Shown here: positions 1 to 9,738 of the stretch, piece by piece
How positions within the stretch are numbered: position 1 is the stretch's first letter
Layout: the number at the start of each line of letters is the position of its first letter
NCBI RefSeq assembly: GCF_009739465.1
Contig: NZ_WHOM01000040.1
Coordinates: 124,001 to 188,000 of the forward strand
DNA from: Streptomyces apocyni
Lineage (GTDB): Bacteria > Actinomycetota > Actinomycetes > Streptomycetales > Streptomycetaceae
Direction: 5' to 3'
DNA: 64,000 nt
Position numbers and translations under genes: made by a program
Notes under the pieces: model-generated
The model's database searches: none
What the model saw: the letters and a program-made list of their open reading frames with translations, nothing else
Told to the model about the DNA's origin: nothing

Positions 1-843
1 CTGGTGCTGCTCGGGGGTGGTGCGCTGTTGGTCGCGGTGTCCCTGGTGTGCCATATGGGGGCGGCGCAGGGGATGTTCTCGCAGGTCACGGGGGAGGGGG
101 ACTGGTCGGGGCGGTTCGCCGTGCTGTTGGTGGCGCTCGCGCTGGTGCCGAACGCGGTGGTGTGGGGTGCGGCGTATGGGCTTGGTCCCGGCTTCGCGCT
201 GGGTACGGGGGAAGGCGGCGGGGGTGTCGTCTGGCCGCTCGCGGGGCCGTCCGTGGATGCGCTGCCGCCGTTTCCGCTGCTGGCGGCGATGCCGGACGCG
301 GGTGCGGGTACGCCGTTGAACTGGGCGGCGGTGGGGGTGGCGGTCGCGTCAGGGGTGGCGGTGGGGTGGTTCACCGTGCGGGGCGACGACGCTGTCCGGC
401 CTGTGGGCCGGTCCGTGGGGGAGACGGCGCTGGTGGCGGTCTTCGCGGCGGGGTTGTGCGGGGTGGGGGTGGGGGCGCTCGCGGGTCTCTCGGGTGGGCC
501 GCTCGGGGTGGGGGGACTGGCGTCGTTTGGGCCGGTGTGGTGGCAGGTGGGGGGCGCGGCGCTGGGATGGGGTGGGGTGGTGGGGGTGCCGGTGGCTTTG
601 GGGCGGCGGTGGTGGTTTGGGCGGGGTGAGCCTGTTTCCGGTTCGGCCGCTGTCCCGGAGGCCGCCGCTGTCCCGGCGGCCGCGTCGGGGCCCGGCTCCG
701 ATGTCGACTCCGGCTTTGAGCTGTACGACTTTCTGGAGGTGGGGGCTGAGGTCAAGGATTCATCCCCCACCCCGCCCCTTCCCGAGAGTCCTCAAGCGCT
801 GGACAGGCTTGCTCAACCGTCTCCCGGTCCCGACCGAGCTTAA
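1..843 (+). CDS. C-terminal part of a polytopic membrane protein (probably DUF6350)
   Basis: The reading frame is open from the first base, so the true start lies outside the window; about 280 codons are present. The protein is extremely rich in Gly, Ala, Val, Trp and Leu, with several hydrophobic stretches (for example near residues 1-25, 35-55, 105-125 and 140-165 of this fragment). It ends in a roughly 65-residue hydrophilic Pro/Ser/Ala tail containing an acidic patch ([15 protein letters not shown]). A membrane protein of the DUF6350 family, sometimes labelled PerM-like, usually sits just upstream of purN in Streptomyces, so the call rests mainly on position and composition. The function is unknown. 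The coding strand is unusually G-rich. Confidence 0.6.
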   Translation: MVLLGGGALLVAVSLVCHMGAAQGMFSQVTGEGDWSGRFAVLLVALALVPNAVVWGAAYGLGPGFALGTGEGGGGVVWPLAGPSVDALPPFPLLAAMPDAGAGTPLNWAAVGVAVASGVAVGWFTVRGDDAVRPVGRSVGETALVAVFAAGLCGVGVGALAGLSGGPLGVGGLASFGPVWWQVGGAALGWGGVVGVPVALGRRWWFGRGEPVSGSAAVPEAAAVPAAASGPGSDVDSGFELYDFLEVGAEVKDSSPTPPLPESPQALDRLAQPSPGPDRA

Positions 844-921
844 GAATGGCCTCAAACGCCGACCGGGCTGGATTTTGCGGGGCAGGCTGGGGAAGCGCGT
901 AGTGGGTGGGGTGGAGGAGCC

Positions 922-1767
922 CTAGTCCTGCTCGCCTAGGAGGGGGCGGAGTTCTTCAGGGAGGAGGGACTCGCAGGAATCCTTGGCCGCGTTGGTGAGA
1001 GCGTCGTTTACGCAGGTGTAGTAGTCGCGGTAGACGATCTGCGCCGTGAAGGTCGCGGCGACGATCGAGAGCGCGAGGCCCGCTGTGACCAGGCCCGCTA
1101 CCGCCGCGGTCGTCTGGGGCCTGCCGGGCGCCTTGGGGGGTGTCGCGGGCGTGGTGGGGGTGCTGGGTTCGGCCGTGGCCGTGGCGGAGGTGCTCGGCTT
1201 CGTCGGGTCGGGCTTGGCCCGTAGGGCGGCGATCCCCCAGTGCACGGCGAGCGCGCCGAGCAGCAGCGCGACGTACGGCCAGCTGAACAGGGCGAAGAAG
1301 AACGCCCACATGCCCGCGAGCAGCGCGTACCTGGCGCGCCGTTGCGTGGGGTCGGTGGGGTCCCAGCGTGAGCCGCCCGGGCCGCCGGAGCCGCCGGGGC
1401 CGTCCTGCGCGCCGGGCTTCTGGCCGAAGCCGCCAGGGGAACGGCCGGGCTGGCGGTTGCTCCACCGGCCGCGACCCCGGCGTGAGTCACCCGCGCCGCC
1501 GTCGCCGCCTCTGGCGCCGTTCTCGGGGTGCCGGGGCTGCCAAGGCTGGTCGGGGCTGCCCTCTGGCGGCGGTGCGAAGGGGTTGTCCTCACGCGACGAG
1601 TCGCCCGCGTCACGCGCGTCCTGTGGGTCCCGCGAGCCCTGCTCTCCCTGCGCCTGTCCCTGCGCCTGTCCCTGCGGGTCCTGAGGGTCGTGCGAACCCT
1701 TCGGAGCGCCCGATTCGGGCTCGCCCTGCGGAGTGGAGGACAAGGGTGAGGGCTGTCGGTCCGGCAT
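922..1767 (-). CDS. Membrane protein with long disordered N-terminus
   Basis: A 281-residue protein. Residues 1 to about 140 are low-complexity and rich in Pro, Gly, Gln, Asp and Ser, and look like a cytoplasmic disordered segment. Two closely spaced hydrophobic segments follow near residues 150-182, then a Thr/Pro linker (about 185-215), and a third span (about 217-245) leading into a short tail with two cysteines ([20 protein letters not shown]). This architecture is common for Streptomyces membrane proteins of unknown function, and I recognise no catalytic motif. It is transcribed away from purN, and the 230-bp gap between them must hold both promoters. The ATG has no strong ribosome-binding site, so the start is only probable. 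Confidence 0.6.
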   Translation of the reverse strand: MPDRQPSPLSSTPQGEPESGAPKGSHDPQDPQGQAQGQAQGEQGSRDPQDARDAGDSSREDNPFAPPPEGSPDQPWQPRHPENGARGGDGGAGDSRRGRGRWSNRQPGRSPGGFGQKPGAQDGPGGSGGPGGSRWDPTDPTQRRARYALLAGMWAFFFALFSWPYVALLLGALAVHWGIAALRAKPDPTKPSTSATATAEPSTPTTPATPPKAPGRPQTTAAVAGLVTAGLALSIVAATFTAQIVYRDYYTCVNDALTNAAKDSCESLLPEELRPLLGEQD

Positions 1768-1997
1768 CAGGTGTGCGTCTTCCCCTAGTTGAGGTTGAGT
1801 CGAAGTTCCGTAGCGCTTGCTCCCCAGACGCTACCTTCCGGCCCTGCCCCCGTGCCGTGGGGGCAGGCTGGTGTGCCGGTATCGTTGCTGACGGTCGGCC
1901 GGTTCGTAGAGTTCCCCGTATCAGGGAGCGCGGACTATTCGTACGACCATACAAACGACCGAGTGTGTCAGATCCTGATTCATGAAAGGGCCCCGCC

Positions 1998-2636
1998 GTG
2001 GCCTCCCCCTCCCCCCGGACCCGCCTGGTCGTCCTGGTCTCCGGTTCCGGTACGAACCTGCAGGCCCTGCTCGACACCATCGCCGCCGAGGGCGCGTCCG
2101 TCTACGGCGCCGAGATCGTGGCCGTCGGCGCGGACCGGGACGACATCGAGGGCCTTCGGCGGGCGGAGCGCGCCAGGCTGCCCACCTTCGTCCGCAAGGT
2201 GAAGGACTACGAGAGCCGCGAGGCCTGGGACCAGGCGCTGACCGAGGCCACCGCCGACTACGCCCCCGACCTGGTCGTGTCCGCCGGTTTCATGAAGATC
2301 CTGGGGAAGCACTTCCTCGCCCGGTTCGGCGGCCGCGTGGTCAACACACACCCCGCCCTGCTGCCCAGTTTTCCCGGGGCCCATGGCGTACGTGACGCGC
2401 TCGCGTACGGCGTGAAGGTCACCGGCTGCACCGTCCACTTCGTCGACGACGGCGTCGACACCGGCCCGATCATCGCGCAGGGCGTGGTCGAGGTCCGCAG
2501 CGAAGACCACGAGGACGACGGTGCCGCGCTCCATGAGCGCATCAAGGAAGTCGAGCGACGCCTGCTCGTCGAGGTCGTGGGGCGTCTGGCCCGGCACGGC
2601 TACCGCATTGAGGGACGAAAGGTTTCCATCCCGTGA
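1998..2636 (+). CDS. purN: Phosphoribosylglycinamide formyltransferase PurN
   Basis: This is the 10-formyl-THF dependent GAR transformylase of purine synthesis, converting GAR to formyl-GAR in the cytoplasm. The 212-residue length is normal. Seen near the N-terminus: [15 protein letters not shown], the phosphate-binding loop. The formyl-transfer centre [15 protein letters not shown] carries the expected Asn and His, and [11 protein letters not shown] carries the catalytic Asp. I chose the GTG at 1998 because GAAAGGG lies 7-8 nt upstream and the family N-terminus starts here. The stop overlaps the purH start as GTGA, so the two are translationally coupled. The AT-richer stretch at about 1928-1985 is the likely promoter. 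No ZTP riboswitch is seen upstream. Confidence 0.97.
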   Translation: MASPSPRTRLVVLVSGSGTNLQALLDTIAAEGASVYGAEIVAVGADRDDIEGLRRAERARLPTFVRKVKDYESREAWDQALTEATADYAPDLVVSAGFMKILGKHFLARFGGRVVNTHPALLPSFPGAHGVRDALAYGVKVTGCTVHFVDDGVDTGPIIAQGVVEVRSEDHEDDGAALHERIKEVERRLLVEVVGRLARHGYRIEGRKVSIP

Positions 2637-4237
2637 CCGCCGAAGGTACGAAGTCCGCCGAAGGTACGCAGCAGCAGCGGCCCATCCGCCGCGCCCTGGT
2701 CAGCGTCTACGACAAGACGGGGCTCGAAGAGCTGGCCCGCGGCCTGCACGAGGCGGGCGTCCAGCTCGTCTCCACCGGGTCCACCGCCGCGAAGATCGCC
2801 GCCGCTGGTGTCCCGGTCACCAAGGTCGAGGAGCTCACCGGCTTTCCCGAGTGCCTGGACGGCCGGGTCAAGACCCTGCACCCCCGGGTGCACGCGGGCA
2901 TCCTCGCCGACCTGCGCCTGGACGCCCACCGCGAGCAGCTCACCGAGCTGGGCGTCGAGCCCTTCGACCTGGTCGTCGTGAACCTCTACCCGTTCAAGGA
3001 GACCGTCGCCTCCGGCGCGTCCGCCGACGAGTGCGTCGAGCAGATCGACATCGGCGGCCCCTCGATGGTCCGCGCCGCCGCCAAGAACCACCCGTCGGTG
3101 GCCGTGGTCACCAGCTCCGAGCGGTACGCGGACGTCCTGACCGCCGCCCAGGGCGGCGGCTTCGACCTCACCACCCGCAAGCGGCTCGCCGCCGAGGCGT
3201 TCCAGCACACGGCCGCGTACGACGTGGCGGTCGCCTCCTGGTTCGCCGCGGACTACGCCGCCGCCGACGACTCGGGCTTCCCCGACTTCCTCGGCACCAC
3301 CTACGAGCGCGCGAACGTCCTGCGCTACGGCGAGAACCCGCACCAGCCCGCCGCCCTCTACGTCAGCGGCGCGGGCACGGGCGCCAACGGCGGCGGCCTG
3401 GCCGAGGCCGAGCAGCTGCACGGCAAGGAGATGTCGTACAACAACTACACGGACACGGACGCCGCCCGCCGTGCCGCGTACGACCACGACGAGCCCTGCG
3501 TCGCGATCATCAAGCACGCCAACCCGTGCGGCATCGCGATCGGCGCGGACGTCGCCGAGGCGCACCGCAAGGCACACGCCTGTGACCCGCTGTCCGCGTT
3601 CGGCGGCGTGATCGCCGTCAACCGCCCGGTCACCGTCGCGCTCGCCGAGCAGGTCGCCGAGATCTTCACCGAGGTCATCGTCGCCCCGGCGTACGAGGAC
3701 GGCGCGGTCGAGGTCCTCGCCCGTAAGAAGAACATCCGGGTCCTGCGCTGCCCGGACGCCCCGGCCGACCCGGTCGAGGTCAAGGCGATCGACGGCGGTG
3801 CGCTGCTCCAGATCACCGACCGGCTCCAGGCCGAGGGCGACGACCCGGAGAACTGGACCCTCGCCACCGGTGACGCCCTGAACGCCGACGAGCTGCGCGA
3901 GCTGGCCTTCGCCTGGAAGGCCTGCCGCGCGGTCAAGTCCAACGCCATCCTCCTCGCCAAGGACGCCGCTTCGGTCGGCGTCGGTATGGGCCAGGTCAAC
4001 CGCGTCGACTCCGCGAAGCTGGCCATCGAGCGGGCGGGCGAGGAGCGCGCCCGCGGCGCGTACGCGGCATCGGACGCCTTCTTCCCGTTCCCGGACGGGC
4101 TGGAGATCCTGACCGCGGCCGGGGTCAGGGCCGTGGTGCAGCCGGGTGGTTCGGTCCGTGACGAGCTGGTCGTCGAGGCCGCCAAGAAGGCGGGCGTGAC
4201 GATGTACTTCACGGGCACGCGCCACTTCTTCCACTGA
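2633..4237 (+). CDS. purH: Bifunctional AICAR transformylase / IMP cyclohydrolase PurH
   Basis: This enzyme carries out the last two steps of IMP synthesis: formylation of AICAR (ZMP) with 10-formyl-THF, then ring closure. At 534 residues it has the full two-domain length. The N-terminal MGS-like cyclohydrolase part contains [27 protein letters not shown] and VVNLYPF. The C-terminal transformylase part contains [26 protein letters not shown] and [15 protein letters not shown]. It begins with GTG inside the purN stop (4-nt overlap) and is followed by a strong hairpin, so purNH is a closed operon. Its substrate ZMP is the ligand of the riboswitch that precedes glyA at about 28.6 kb. Confidence 0.98.
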   Translation: MTAEGTKSAEGTQQQRPIRRALVSVYDKTGLEELARGLHEAGVQLVSTGSTAAKIAAAGVPVTKVEELTGFPECLDGRVKTLHPRVHAGILADLRLDAHREQLTELGVEPFDLVVVNLYPFKETVASGASADECVEQIDIGGPSMVRAAAKNHPSVAVVTSSERYADVLTAAQGGGFDLTTRKRLAAEAFQHTAAYDVAVASWFAADYAAADDSGFPDFLGTTYERANVLRYGENPHQPAALYVSGAGTGANGGGLAEAEQLHGKEMSYNNYTDTDAARRAAYDHDEPCVAIIKHANPCGIAIGADVAEAHRKAHACDPLSAFGGVIAVNRPVTVALAEQVAEIFTEVIVAPAYEDGAVEVLARKKNIRVLRCPDAPADPVEVKAIDGGALLQITDRLQAEGDDPENWTLATGDALNADELRELAFAWKACRAVKSNAILLAKDAASVGVGMGQVNRVDSAKLAIERAGEERARGAYAASDAFFPFPDGLEILTAAGVRAVVQPGGSVRDELVVEAAKKAGVTMYFTGTRHFFH

Positions 4238-4273
4238 GCCGAACGGCAACCACTGAGCCGTACGGCAACGCGG

Positions 4274-4305
4274 CGGGCCGGTGACGCGTCAGCGCCACCG
4301 GCCCG
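4274..4305 (+). terminator. Hairpin terminator after purNH
   Basis: CGGGCCGGTG (4274-4283) pairs perfectly with CACCGGCCCG (4296-4305) around a 12-nt loop that can form three further pairs. There is no U-tract, which is typical of Streptomyces terminators. It lies 37 bp after purH and also faces the end of the convergent kinase gene. Confidence 0.75.
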
Positions 4306-4371
4306 TTGTCGCGGCCGTCGTCAGCACGGCGGAGGTGTGGGTGAGGAGGTGGGTGAGGAGGCGCCGCCGGT

Positions 4372-5820
4372 CTAGCAGTGCTCCACCCAGGTGTGGGACC
4401 GGACCGCGACCGGCTTGGCGAAGTTCGCCTTCTTCCGCACCCCTAGGCAGCCCAGTTGCTCCCGCAGCCGGTTCTCCGCGTAGTAGAGGACCGCGACCAG
4501 CTCCTCGCCTTCGTCGGTGTCGTAGCCGTTGTTGAACACCGACCTTGGGTGACGCGTGGTGGCCCAGTCGCAGGTGTGGGGGCCTCTGACCCAGTCGGTG
4601 TCGTCGCCTTCCCAGGCGCACATCTCGCCCTGTCCGTCCCGCTGGGTGAAGAAGCAGACGTCGCCCCGGGCGCAGCGGTCGTAGCCCGTGGCCTGGGGCT
4701 TGGAGGCACGGGGGCCGGAGTGGGAGTCGGAGTCGGTGAGGGTGCCGCTCACCCCGAACCCGAGCGCGGCGACCGCCGCCACAGCGGTGGCGGCGGTGGC
4801 CCAGGGCCGCCGTCGGAGTACGTGCGCCGGGCGTGGCCGTGCCGAAGGGGGCGTACCCGCCGCCCGCTCGACTCGGCGGAGCAGAGTGGCGGTGTCGGTG
4901 GTGCGGGCGGTGCGTTCGGCGTGCGTGGGGGCGAGGCAGTCGGTGATGATCTGCCGCCAGGCTTCCGGGAGTTCGGGCGACAGGCGCAGCTCCAGGGTGC
5001 CCCGGGCGTAGCGCACCGCCGCGTCCCTGCGGGCGGAGGTGGTGGCGCCGGGCAGCGGCAGCGAACCGGCTAGCACGACGTGGGCGAGTACGCCGAAGGC
5101 CCAGGTGTCGGCGGTGGGGCGGATCTGCTGGCCGCGTTCGCCGATCTCGGACCAGAGGAGTTCGGGCGGGGTGTAGTCGGGGGTGGAGAAGGCCGGGGTA
5201 TAGGCGTGCGTGCCCTCCAGCTCGGCGGCGAGGTTGAAGTCGGCGAGCCGTGCCGTGCCGTCGCGCATCAGCAGGACGTTGGCGGGCTTGAGGTCGCCGT
5301 GTACCCAGCCCGCGCGGTGCAGTTGGCGCAGCCCTTCGCAGATCTGGGCCAGCAGGGCGGGCCCGGTGTCCGGCGTGGGGGAGCGGGTCAGCAGGGTGTC
5401 CAGGGAGCCCTCGGCTTGTTCGAGTACGAGGACGGTGGCGCCGTCGAGTTCGGGTATGCCGGGATCGTCGACGGTGAGGGTCTCGTACATCCGGATCAGC
5501 CGGGGTGAGCGGAGGCGTCGGAGCAGGTCGACTTCGCGTTCGGCGAGTTCGCGCAGGTGGCGGAGTTGGCGCGGGGTGTGGGTGCCGGTGGGCAGGAACT
5601 TCAGGGCTGCGGTGTCGGGGAGGCCATCGTCGGACAGTCCGTCCTCGGGCAGCTTGCCCTTGGGCAGCTTGTCGTCGGCACAGGGGGTGCGCCGGGCCGC
5701 GTACACGCTGCCGAACGCGCCTGAGGCGAGCGCCTCACGTACCTCCCAGCGGCCCACCCGGTACCCCTTCGGGACGCTGACCGCGTACGGCCGTCCCGCG
5801 CCTGCGGGGCGTGCGCTCAT
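4372..5820 (-). CDS. Transmembrane Ser/Thr protein kinase with I36-like extracellular domain
   Basis: A 482-residue Hanks-type kinase. The cytoplasmic kinase domain (about 10-300) shows a glycine loop LASGAFGSVY, the Lys in ALKFLP, and a catalytic loop reading HGDLKPAN in place of HRDLKPxN. The metal-binding motif reads DFN, not DFG, and PPELL stands for APE. The catalytic Asp, Lys, Asn and metal Asp are all kept, so activity is plausible. One membrane span follows near 341-362. The last roughly 100 residues are outside the cell, have several Cys (CARGDVCFF ... WVEHC) and resemble the peptidase-inhibitor I36 / crystallin-like fold, perhaps a ligand sensor. The ATG at 5820 overlaps the stop of the FHA gene (ATGA), so the pair is co-translated. 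Confidence 0.88.
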   Translation of the reverse strand: MSARPAGAGRPYAVSVPKGYRVGRWEVREALASGAFGSVYAARRTPCADDKLPKGKLPEDGLSDDGLPDTAALKFLPTGTHTPRQLRHLRELAEREVDLLRRLRSPRLIRMYETLTVDDPGIPELDGATVLVLEQAEGSLDTLLTRSPTPDTGPALLAQICEGLRQLHRAGWVHGDLKPANVLLMRDGTARLADFNLAAELEGTHAYTPAFSTPDYTPPELLWSEIGERGQQIRPTADTWAFGVLAHVVLAGSLPLPGATTSARRDAAVRYARGTLELRLSPELPEAWRQIITDCLAPTHAERTARTTDTATLLRRVERAAGTPPSARPRPAHVLRRRPWATAATAVAAVAALGFGVSGTLTDSDSHSGPRASKPQATGYDRCARGDVCFFTQRDGQGEMCAWEGDDTDWVRGPHTCDWATTRHPRSVFNNGYDTDEGEELVAVLYYAENRLREQLGCLGVRKKANFAKPVAVRSHTWVEHC

Positions 5821-6602
5821 CGCACCGTCTCCCGGGCCGCGTCGGCGGGAGTTGCCGCGTCGGCCGTCAGGAGTACGAGGTCCTCCTCGCGCACCAGGTC
5901 GAAGCGGAGGGCGAGCGAGACCAGGGACTCCTTCTTGCCGTTGAGGCGGTGGCCCGGCTCCGGAGCGTCCACGGCGTCCGGGGCGGGCTTCAGGCGGAGT
6001 TTGATCGAGAGGTAGTCGATGTTCCACTGCACGTTCGCGCGGTTCGCCGCGGGCCAGCTGGGACGCAGCCGCTCCACCACCTGCTCGACGGTGGGCAGTG
6101 GAGCGTGCGGTGCGCCGCGCAGCCGGGGCTCACACAGGGCGGTCAGCACGGCGAAGTAGCGCTTCGTACGGTCCAGGGCGAAGGCCACGGCGGTCGGGTC
6201 GCCGGTCATCAACTCCGGGTCGGTGGGCCGCGTGTCCAGGTGGTCGTGGCGCGGTGCCCAGACGTCGAGGCCGAGCAGTTCGCCCGCCGCGGGCAGTACG
6301 ACACGCGAGAACTCGAACGGCACCGGGGCGTCCAGTCGGCCCGGCGCCACCTTGATGTGCTCTCCGGCGCCCTCCGGGTTCTCCACCACGTACGTCTGGG
6401 TGCGGCTGAGATTGCTCAGCAGCCAGAAGGAGTCCTGTGCGGCGATCTCGCCTGCGGCTCTGGACACGCCAGAGTGGGCGAGGGCGAGGTGACGGCCGCG
6501 AACTGCCGTGCTCCTGCCGAAGGTCAGCTTCTCGCCGGGCGCGAGACGGGTCTGTTGCTCGGGACCGGCACAGGCCGGTGGAACCACGATGATGGTGTAC
6601 AA
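5817..6602 (-). CDS. FHA-domain protein, partner of the downstream kinase
   Basis: A 261-residue protein. The N-terminal roughly 100 residues look like a forkhead-associated domain, a phosphothreonine reader: RLAPGEKLTFGRS, GVSRAAGEIAAQ and LSNLSRTQTYV fit its GR, SxxH-like and N positions, although the usual His after GVSR is not kept. The rest (residues 110-261) is a helical region with no family I recognise. I chose the TTG at 6602 because AAAGGGGG lies 5 nt upstream and the FHA domain begins directly after it; the open frame runs further upstream but without a good site. FHA and kinase genes joined by a 4-nt overlap suggest the FHA protein binds the autophosphorylated kinase or shares its substrates. 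Confidence 0.82.
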   Translation of the reverse strand: MYTIIVVPPACAGPEQQTRLAPGEKLTFGRSTAVRGRHLALAHSGVSRAAGEIAAQDSFWLLSNLSRTQTYVVENPEGAGEHIKVAPGRLDAPVPFEFSRVVLPAAGELLGLDVWAPRHDHLDTRPTDPELMTGDPTAVAFALDRTKRYFAVLTALCEPRLRGAPHAPLPTVEQVVERLRPSWPAANRANVQWNIDYLSIKLRLKPAPDAVDAPEPGHRLNGKKESLVSLALRFDLVREEDLVLLTADAATPADAARETVR

Positions 6603-6982
6603 GATCGCCCCCTTTACCCCTATACGGTCGTCAGGGTAGGGGGAGTGCGAGAGGCGGAGCGAACCTTTCCGGGCCCGTGTCTGGCTGGTTTGTGCGTGTT
6701 TGGTCCCTGACAGGTGGTGCGGGGCGGTGGGGGTAGGCGGGGATGGCGGGGGTGGCAAGCAGTCGGCCGCGGAGACCCTGAGGTCCCCGCGGCCGCTGGA
6801 CAGACATGGGGCGTTCTACGGCCCCATGGTGCTGCTACCTGCTCCCCCGATATGCGCTGCCCCCCGTTGCGGCGCAGTCACCACTCTGGCCGAAAGCCGT
6901 GGCGAGCGGAACCTAGAACTATTCAGGGTCGCCCCAGGAGCGCTCGTCAGCGCGCGGTAGCGCGCTCAGCCAGCGCGCCGAA
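6603..6982. other. 380-bp intergenic region with two hairpins
   Basis: I see no convincing gene here. Two inverted repeats stand out: GCCGCGGAGACC (6766-6777) with GGTCCCCGCGGC (6782-6793), one mismatch and a 4-nt loop, and CATGGGGC (6805-6812) with GCCCCATG (6821-6828), perfect arms. On the minus strand they precede the FHA-kinase operon, so they may act in its leader or stop read-through from the RDD gene. Short open frames across the region have no usable ribosome-binding site. Confidence 0.4.
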
Positions 6983-7021
6983 AGGGCCATGCCCTCCCGT
7001 CGTATGGGAGGGCATGGCCCT
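6983..7021 (-). terminator. Perfect 16-bp hairpin after the RDD gene
   Basis: Arms 6983-6998 and 7006-7021 (core GGGCCATGCCCTCCC / GGGAGGGCATGGCCC) are perfectly complementary over 16 bp with a 7-nt loop. It begins about 30 bp beyond the stop of the RDD gene and is the strongest simple hairpin in this part of the window. Confidence 0.85.
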
Positions 7022-7052
7022 GAGCGGTGGTGCGGGGTGTGTAGCGCCCGTG

Positions 7053-7688
7053 TCAGTTCTTGCGGACGACGACGGTGCCGCAGATCTTGTCGGTGAAGTG
7101 CTGCTTCTTGGCGTCCCAGGCGGGCCACAGGTAGCCGAGGTAGCAGGGGAGGCTGTTGAGGAAGTCCAGGATGTAGCGCACGACGGCCATGCCGAAGCCG
7201 AGCGGCTGGCCGGTCGACTCCTTGAGGACCTGGATGTTCACCGCCTTGCGGCCGGGGGTCTGGCCGGTGGTGCCCAGCAGGTACGCGAAGCCGATCATGC
7301 CGACGAAGATCAGCAGCACGCCGACGTAGTACAGGCCGCCCCTCTCGCCGGTCTCGAAGTCCATCGAGCTGATCATCAGGATCGTCGGGACGATGCTGAT
7401 GATCAGCGTGTCGAGGATGCGGGCGATGAACCGCGAACCCCACCCGGCGTACGCGTTCGGAATCAGCGCCGCGCCCTGCGGGCCCCCGGGGTACGCGCCG
7501 TAGGGCTGGCCGGGCTGCTGCGGGTACGCGCCGTACGGCTGGCCCGGCTGCTGGGGGTAGCCCGGCTGCTGCGGGTAACCCTGCTGGGGCGGTACGCCCT
7601 GGGGAGCCTGCTGCGGGTAGCCGTACCCGGGCTGGCCCTGCGGGGGCTGCTGCTGGCCGTAGGGGTTGTTCGGGTCGCCGTAAGCCAT
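7053..7688 (-). CDS. RDD-family membrane protein with Pro/Gln/Gly-rich N-terminus
   Basis: A 211-residue protein. Residues 1-75 are a low-complexity repeat rich in Pro, Gln, Gly and Tyr, with units such as [11 protein letters not shown], a type common in actinobacterial membrane proteins. The rest is an RDD domain: [13 protein letters not shown] carries the hallmark Arg and Asp, followed by two clear spans (about 100-120 and 128-150), then [12 protein letters not shown] and a third hydrophobic segment. RDD proteins are membrane proteins of mostly unknown function, some linked to ion transport. The ATG at 7688 is preceded by GGAGGAAG at good spacing. It is monocistronic, ending at a strong hairpin. 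Confidence 0.88.
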   Translation of the reverse strand: MAYGDPNNPYGQQQPPQGQPGYGYPQQAPQGVPPQQGYPQQPGYPQQPGQPYGAYPQQPGQPYGAYPGGPQGAALIPNAYAGWGSRFIARILDTLIISIVPTILMISSMDFETGERGGLYYVGVLLIFVGMIGFAYLLGTTGQTPGRKAVNIQVLKESTGQPLGFGMAVVRYILDFLNSLPCYLGYLWPAWDAKKQHFTDKICGTVVVRKN

Positions 7689-7977
7689 GGTGTTACTTCC
7701 TCCGTTGAAAGTGCGGGGACTGCGCGGTTCCGTACGGAGGAGCCTGAGCGGTGTGTTGGTCGTTCCCCCCGGCACTGCCCGCGGCACTGCGCGGTTCATG
7801 GTTCTAAAGGCGTGGCCTGTTTGTCCAGCCAGATGGACCCGCGTTGCGCAAGTGCAACATCGCCAACCCAGGCAAAACGGGTGTGAGGTTCGGATCTACG
7901 CGCGATGTACGTGCGATCTACGCGTGGTCTACGGGGGTAATTGGAGCCAGGGGCGCTTTATCCGCGAGGATGGGGGC

Positions 7978-8841
7978 ATGAGCGCCCAGATTCTCGACGG
8001 TAAGGCCACCGCGGCCGCGATCAAGGCGGACCTCGCCCAGCGCGTGGCCGCACTCAAGGCGCGGGGCAGCGCGCCCGGACTCGGCACCGTGCTGGTGGGT
8101 GAGGACCCCGGTAGCCAGAAGTACGTCGCGGGCAAGCACCGCGACTGTGCCCAGGTCGGCATCGCCTCGATCCAGCGGGAGCTGCCCGCCACGGCGACGC
8201 AGGAGGAGATCGAGGCCGTCGTCCGTGAACTGAACGACGACCCCGAGTGCACCGGGTACATCGTGCAGCTGCCGCTCCCCAAGGGCATCGACGAGAACCG
8301 CATCCTGGAGCTGATGGACCCGGCCAAGGACGCGGACGGTCTGCACCCGGCGAACCTCGGTCGCCTCGTACTGAACGAGCCCGCGCCGCTGCCCTGCACC
8401 CCGCACGGCGTGATCAAGCTGCTGCGCCAGTACGGCGTCGAGCTGAACGGCGCGCATGTGGTGGTCGTCGGCCGGGGCGTGACTATCGGGCGGTCGCTGC
8501 CGCTGCTGCTCACCCGCAAGTCCGAGAACTCCACGGTGACGCAGTGCCACACCGGCACCCGCGACCTCTCCGCGCAGCTACGGCAGGCGGACATCATCGT
8601 GGCGGCCGCGGGCTCCCCGCACCTGATCAAGCCGGAGGACGTACGTCCCGGCGCCGCCGTGCTCGACGTCGGCGTCAGCCGGGACGAGAGCGGCAAGATC
8701 GTCGGGGATGTGCACCCCGGGGTCGCCGAGGTCGCGGGCTGGATCTCGCCGAACCCCGGCGGGGTCGGCCCGATGACGCGGGCCCTGCTGCTCGTCAACG
8801 TGGTCGAGGCGGCCGAGCGCGCGGCGAACGTTGCCGACTGA
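7978..8841 (+). CDS. folD: Methylene-THF dehydrogenase / methenyl-THF cyclohydrolase FolD
   Basis: A bifunctional enzyme that oxidises 5,10-methylene-THF to methenyl-THF with NADP and hydrolyses it to 10-formyl-THF, the formyl donor used by PurN and PurH. It has the normal 287 residues. Motifs: YVAGKHRDC with the catalytic Lys, [51 protein letters not shown] in the Rossmann fold, and the C-terminal signature [15 protein letters not shown]. The upstream 180 bp contain a short direct repeat (GATCTACGCG twice), but no ZTP aptamer, unlike glyA. The next small gene starts 19 bp after the stop. Confidence 0.97.
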   Translation: MSAQILDGKATAAAIKADLAQRVAALKARGSAPGLGTVLVGEDPGSQKYVAGKHRDCAQVGIASIQRELPATATQEEIEAVVRELNDDPECTGYIVQLPLPKGIDENRILELMDPAKDADGLHPANLGRLVLNEPAPLPCTPHGVIKLLRQYGVELNGAHVVVVGRGVTIGRSLPLLLTRKSENSTVTQCHTGTRDLSAQLRQADIIVAAAGSPHLIKPEDVRPGAAVLDVGVSRDESGKIVGDVHPGVAEVAGWISPNPGGVGPMTRALLLVNVVEAAERAANVAD

Positions 8842-8860
8842 CCAGGAGGGCGGCGAGCCC

Positions 8861-9352
8861 GTGAGCGCGTCCGCGAACGAGGCCGTGAACGCGCCGGTGA
8901 ACGAGCCCATGGAGGAGCCTGTGAGCGAGCCCGTGAAGGAGCCCGGAACCCGGTCCGGGCTGCTGCGGAAGTCTCGCCGCTTCCCCTCCGTCACCCAGGA
9001 CACCGCACGCCCCGAAGGCGGCGGCCGGGTCGCGCCCGGGGACGCTCCGGCGCCCGCGCGCCAGTGGCCCATGCTCCTGGTGCTCGGCACCGCCGGGCTC
9101 GGCCTGCTGCTCACGGCGTTCGACGTGTTCCGGGCGGGCACGCTGCTGATCGGTGTGGCGCTGCTGCTCGGCGCCGTGCTGCGCTGGGCGCTGCCCGTGG
9201 TCGGGATGCTGGCCGTACGGTCGCGCTTCACGGACATCCTGACGTACGGCGTGCTCGGTGTGGTGATCGTTCTGCTGGCGCTGATGGCGCAGCCCGACCC
9301 CGTGATCAACATCCCGTTCCTGGACGACACGCTGCACTTCACGATTCGCTAA
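8861..9352 (+). CDS. DUF3017-type small membrane protein
   Basis: A 163-residue protein. The first roughly 65 residues are hydrophilic, with an imperfect repeat of short Val/Asn/Glu-Pro units (AVNAPVNEPMEEPVSEPVKEP). Three hydrophobic segments follow (about 68-85, 88-107 and 125-142), and the protein ends PFLDDTLHFTIR. A small three-span DUF3017 protein follows folD in many Streptomyces. Its function is unknown. I chose the GTG at 8861 because AGGAGGG sits 10 nt upstream. It is almost certainly co-transcribed with folD, and a hairpin follows. Confidence 0.8.
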   Translation: MSASANEAVNAPVNEPMEEPVSEPVKEPGTRSGLLRKSRRFPSVTQDTARPEGGGRVAPGDAPAPARQWPMLLVLGTAGLGLLLTAFDVFRAGTLLIGVALLLGAVLRWALPVVGMLAVRSRFTDILTYGVLGVVIVLLALMAQPDPVINIPFLDDTLHFTIR

Positions 9353-9397
9353 GCCCCCGCGACCCGACCCCGCGACCCGCCCCCGAGTCCCCGCCCC

Positions 9398-9436
9398 CGG
9401 TGGCCCGTCCTCTCCCCCGAGCAGGACGGGCCACCG
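9398..9436 (+). terminator. Hairpin terminator after folD-DUF3017
   Basis: CGGTGGCCCGTCCT (9398-9411) and AGGACGGGCCACCG (9423-9436) form a perfect 14-bp stem with an 11-nt loop, 45 bp after the gene end. Confidence 0.85.
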
Positions 9437-9506
9437 TGGAGCTTCCCCGCCGTGGTGGTGACGTGGCCGGGCGGTGCGGGGTGGACCGCACCGCCCCTGG
9501 TGCACC

Positions 9507-9526
9507 ACTGACCTTGGCCGGTCAGT
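9507..9526. promoter_or_regulatory. Candidate operator before the HTH membrane-protein cluster
   Basis: A perfect inverted repeat, ACTGACC-TTGGCC-GGTCAGT, lies in the otherwise empty 300-bp region (9437-9738) upstream of the first HTH gene. Dimeric HTH proteins often bind such sites, and autoregulation by the cluster is possible. This is inference from symmetry only. Confidence 0.4.
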
Positions 9527-9738
9527 CCGTGCCGCGGCCAGAGGGGTACGGGATTCCAGGCAAGGCTGGGACGTCCCAGGCGGTGACCTGCGGCGATGTG
9601 CCGCGCGACGCGGCGTGAGTGGGACGGCGGGACGGCTGGAAACCGCCTTGCCCCAGCGTCGTCCGATGGAGGAAGAGGAACTGGAGGCCGGAGTTCGGAC
9701 ATCATCGGCACCAAGGAATCCAAGACGTGGGGTGGAAC

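Noticed and set aside
7861..7977. ZTP riboswitch before folD
   Set aside because: The GGGGAGCG and CCTGGGC blocks are missing; only a short direct repeat is present.
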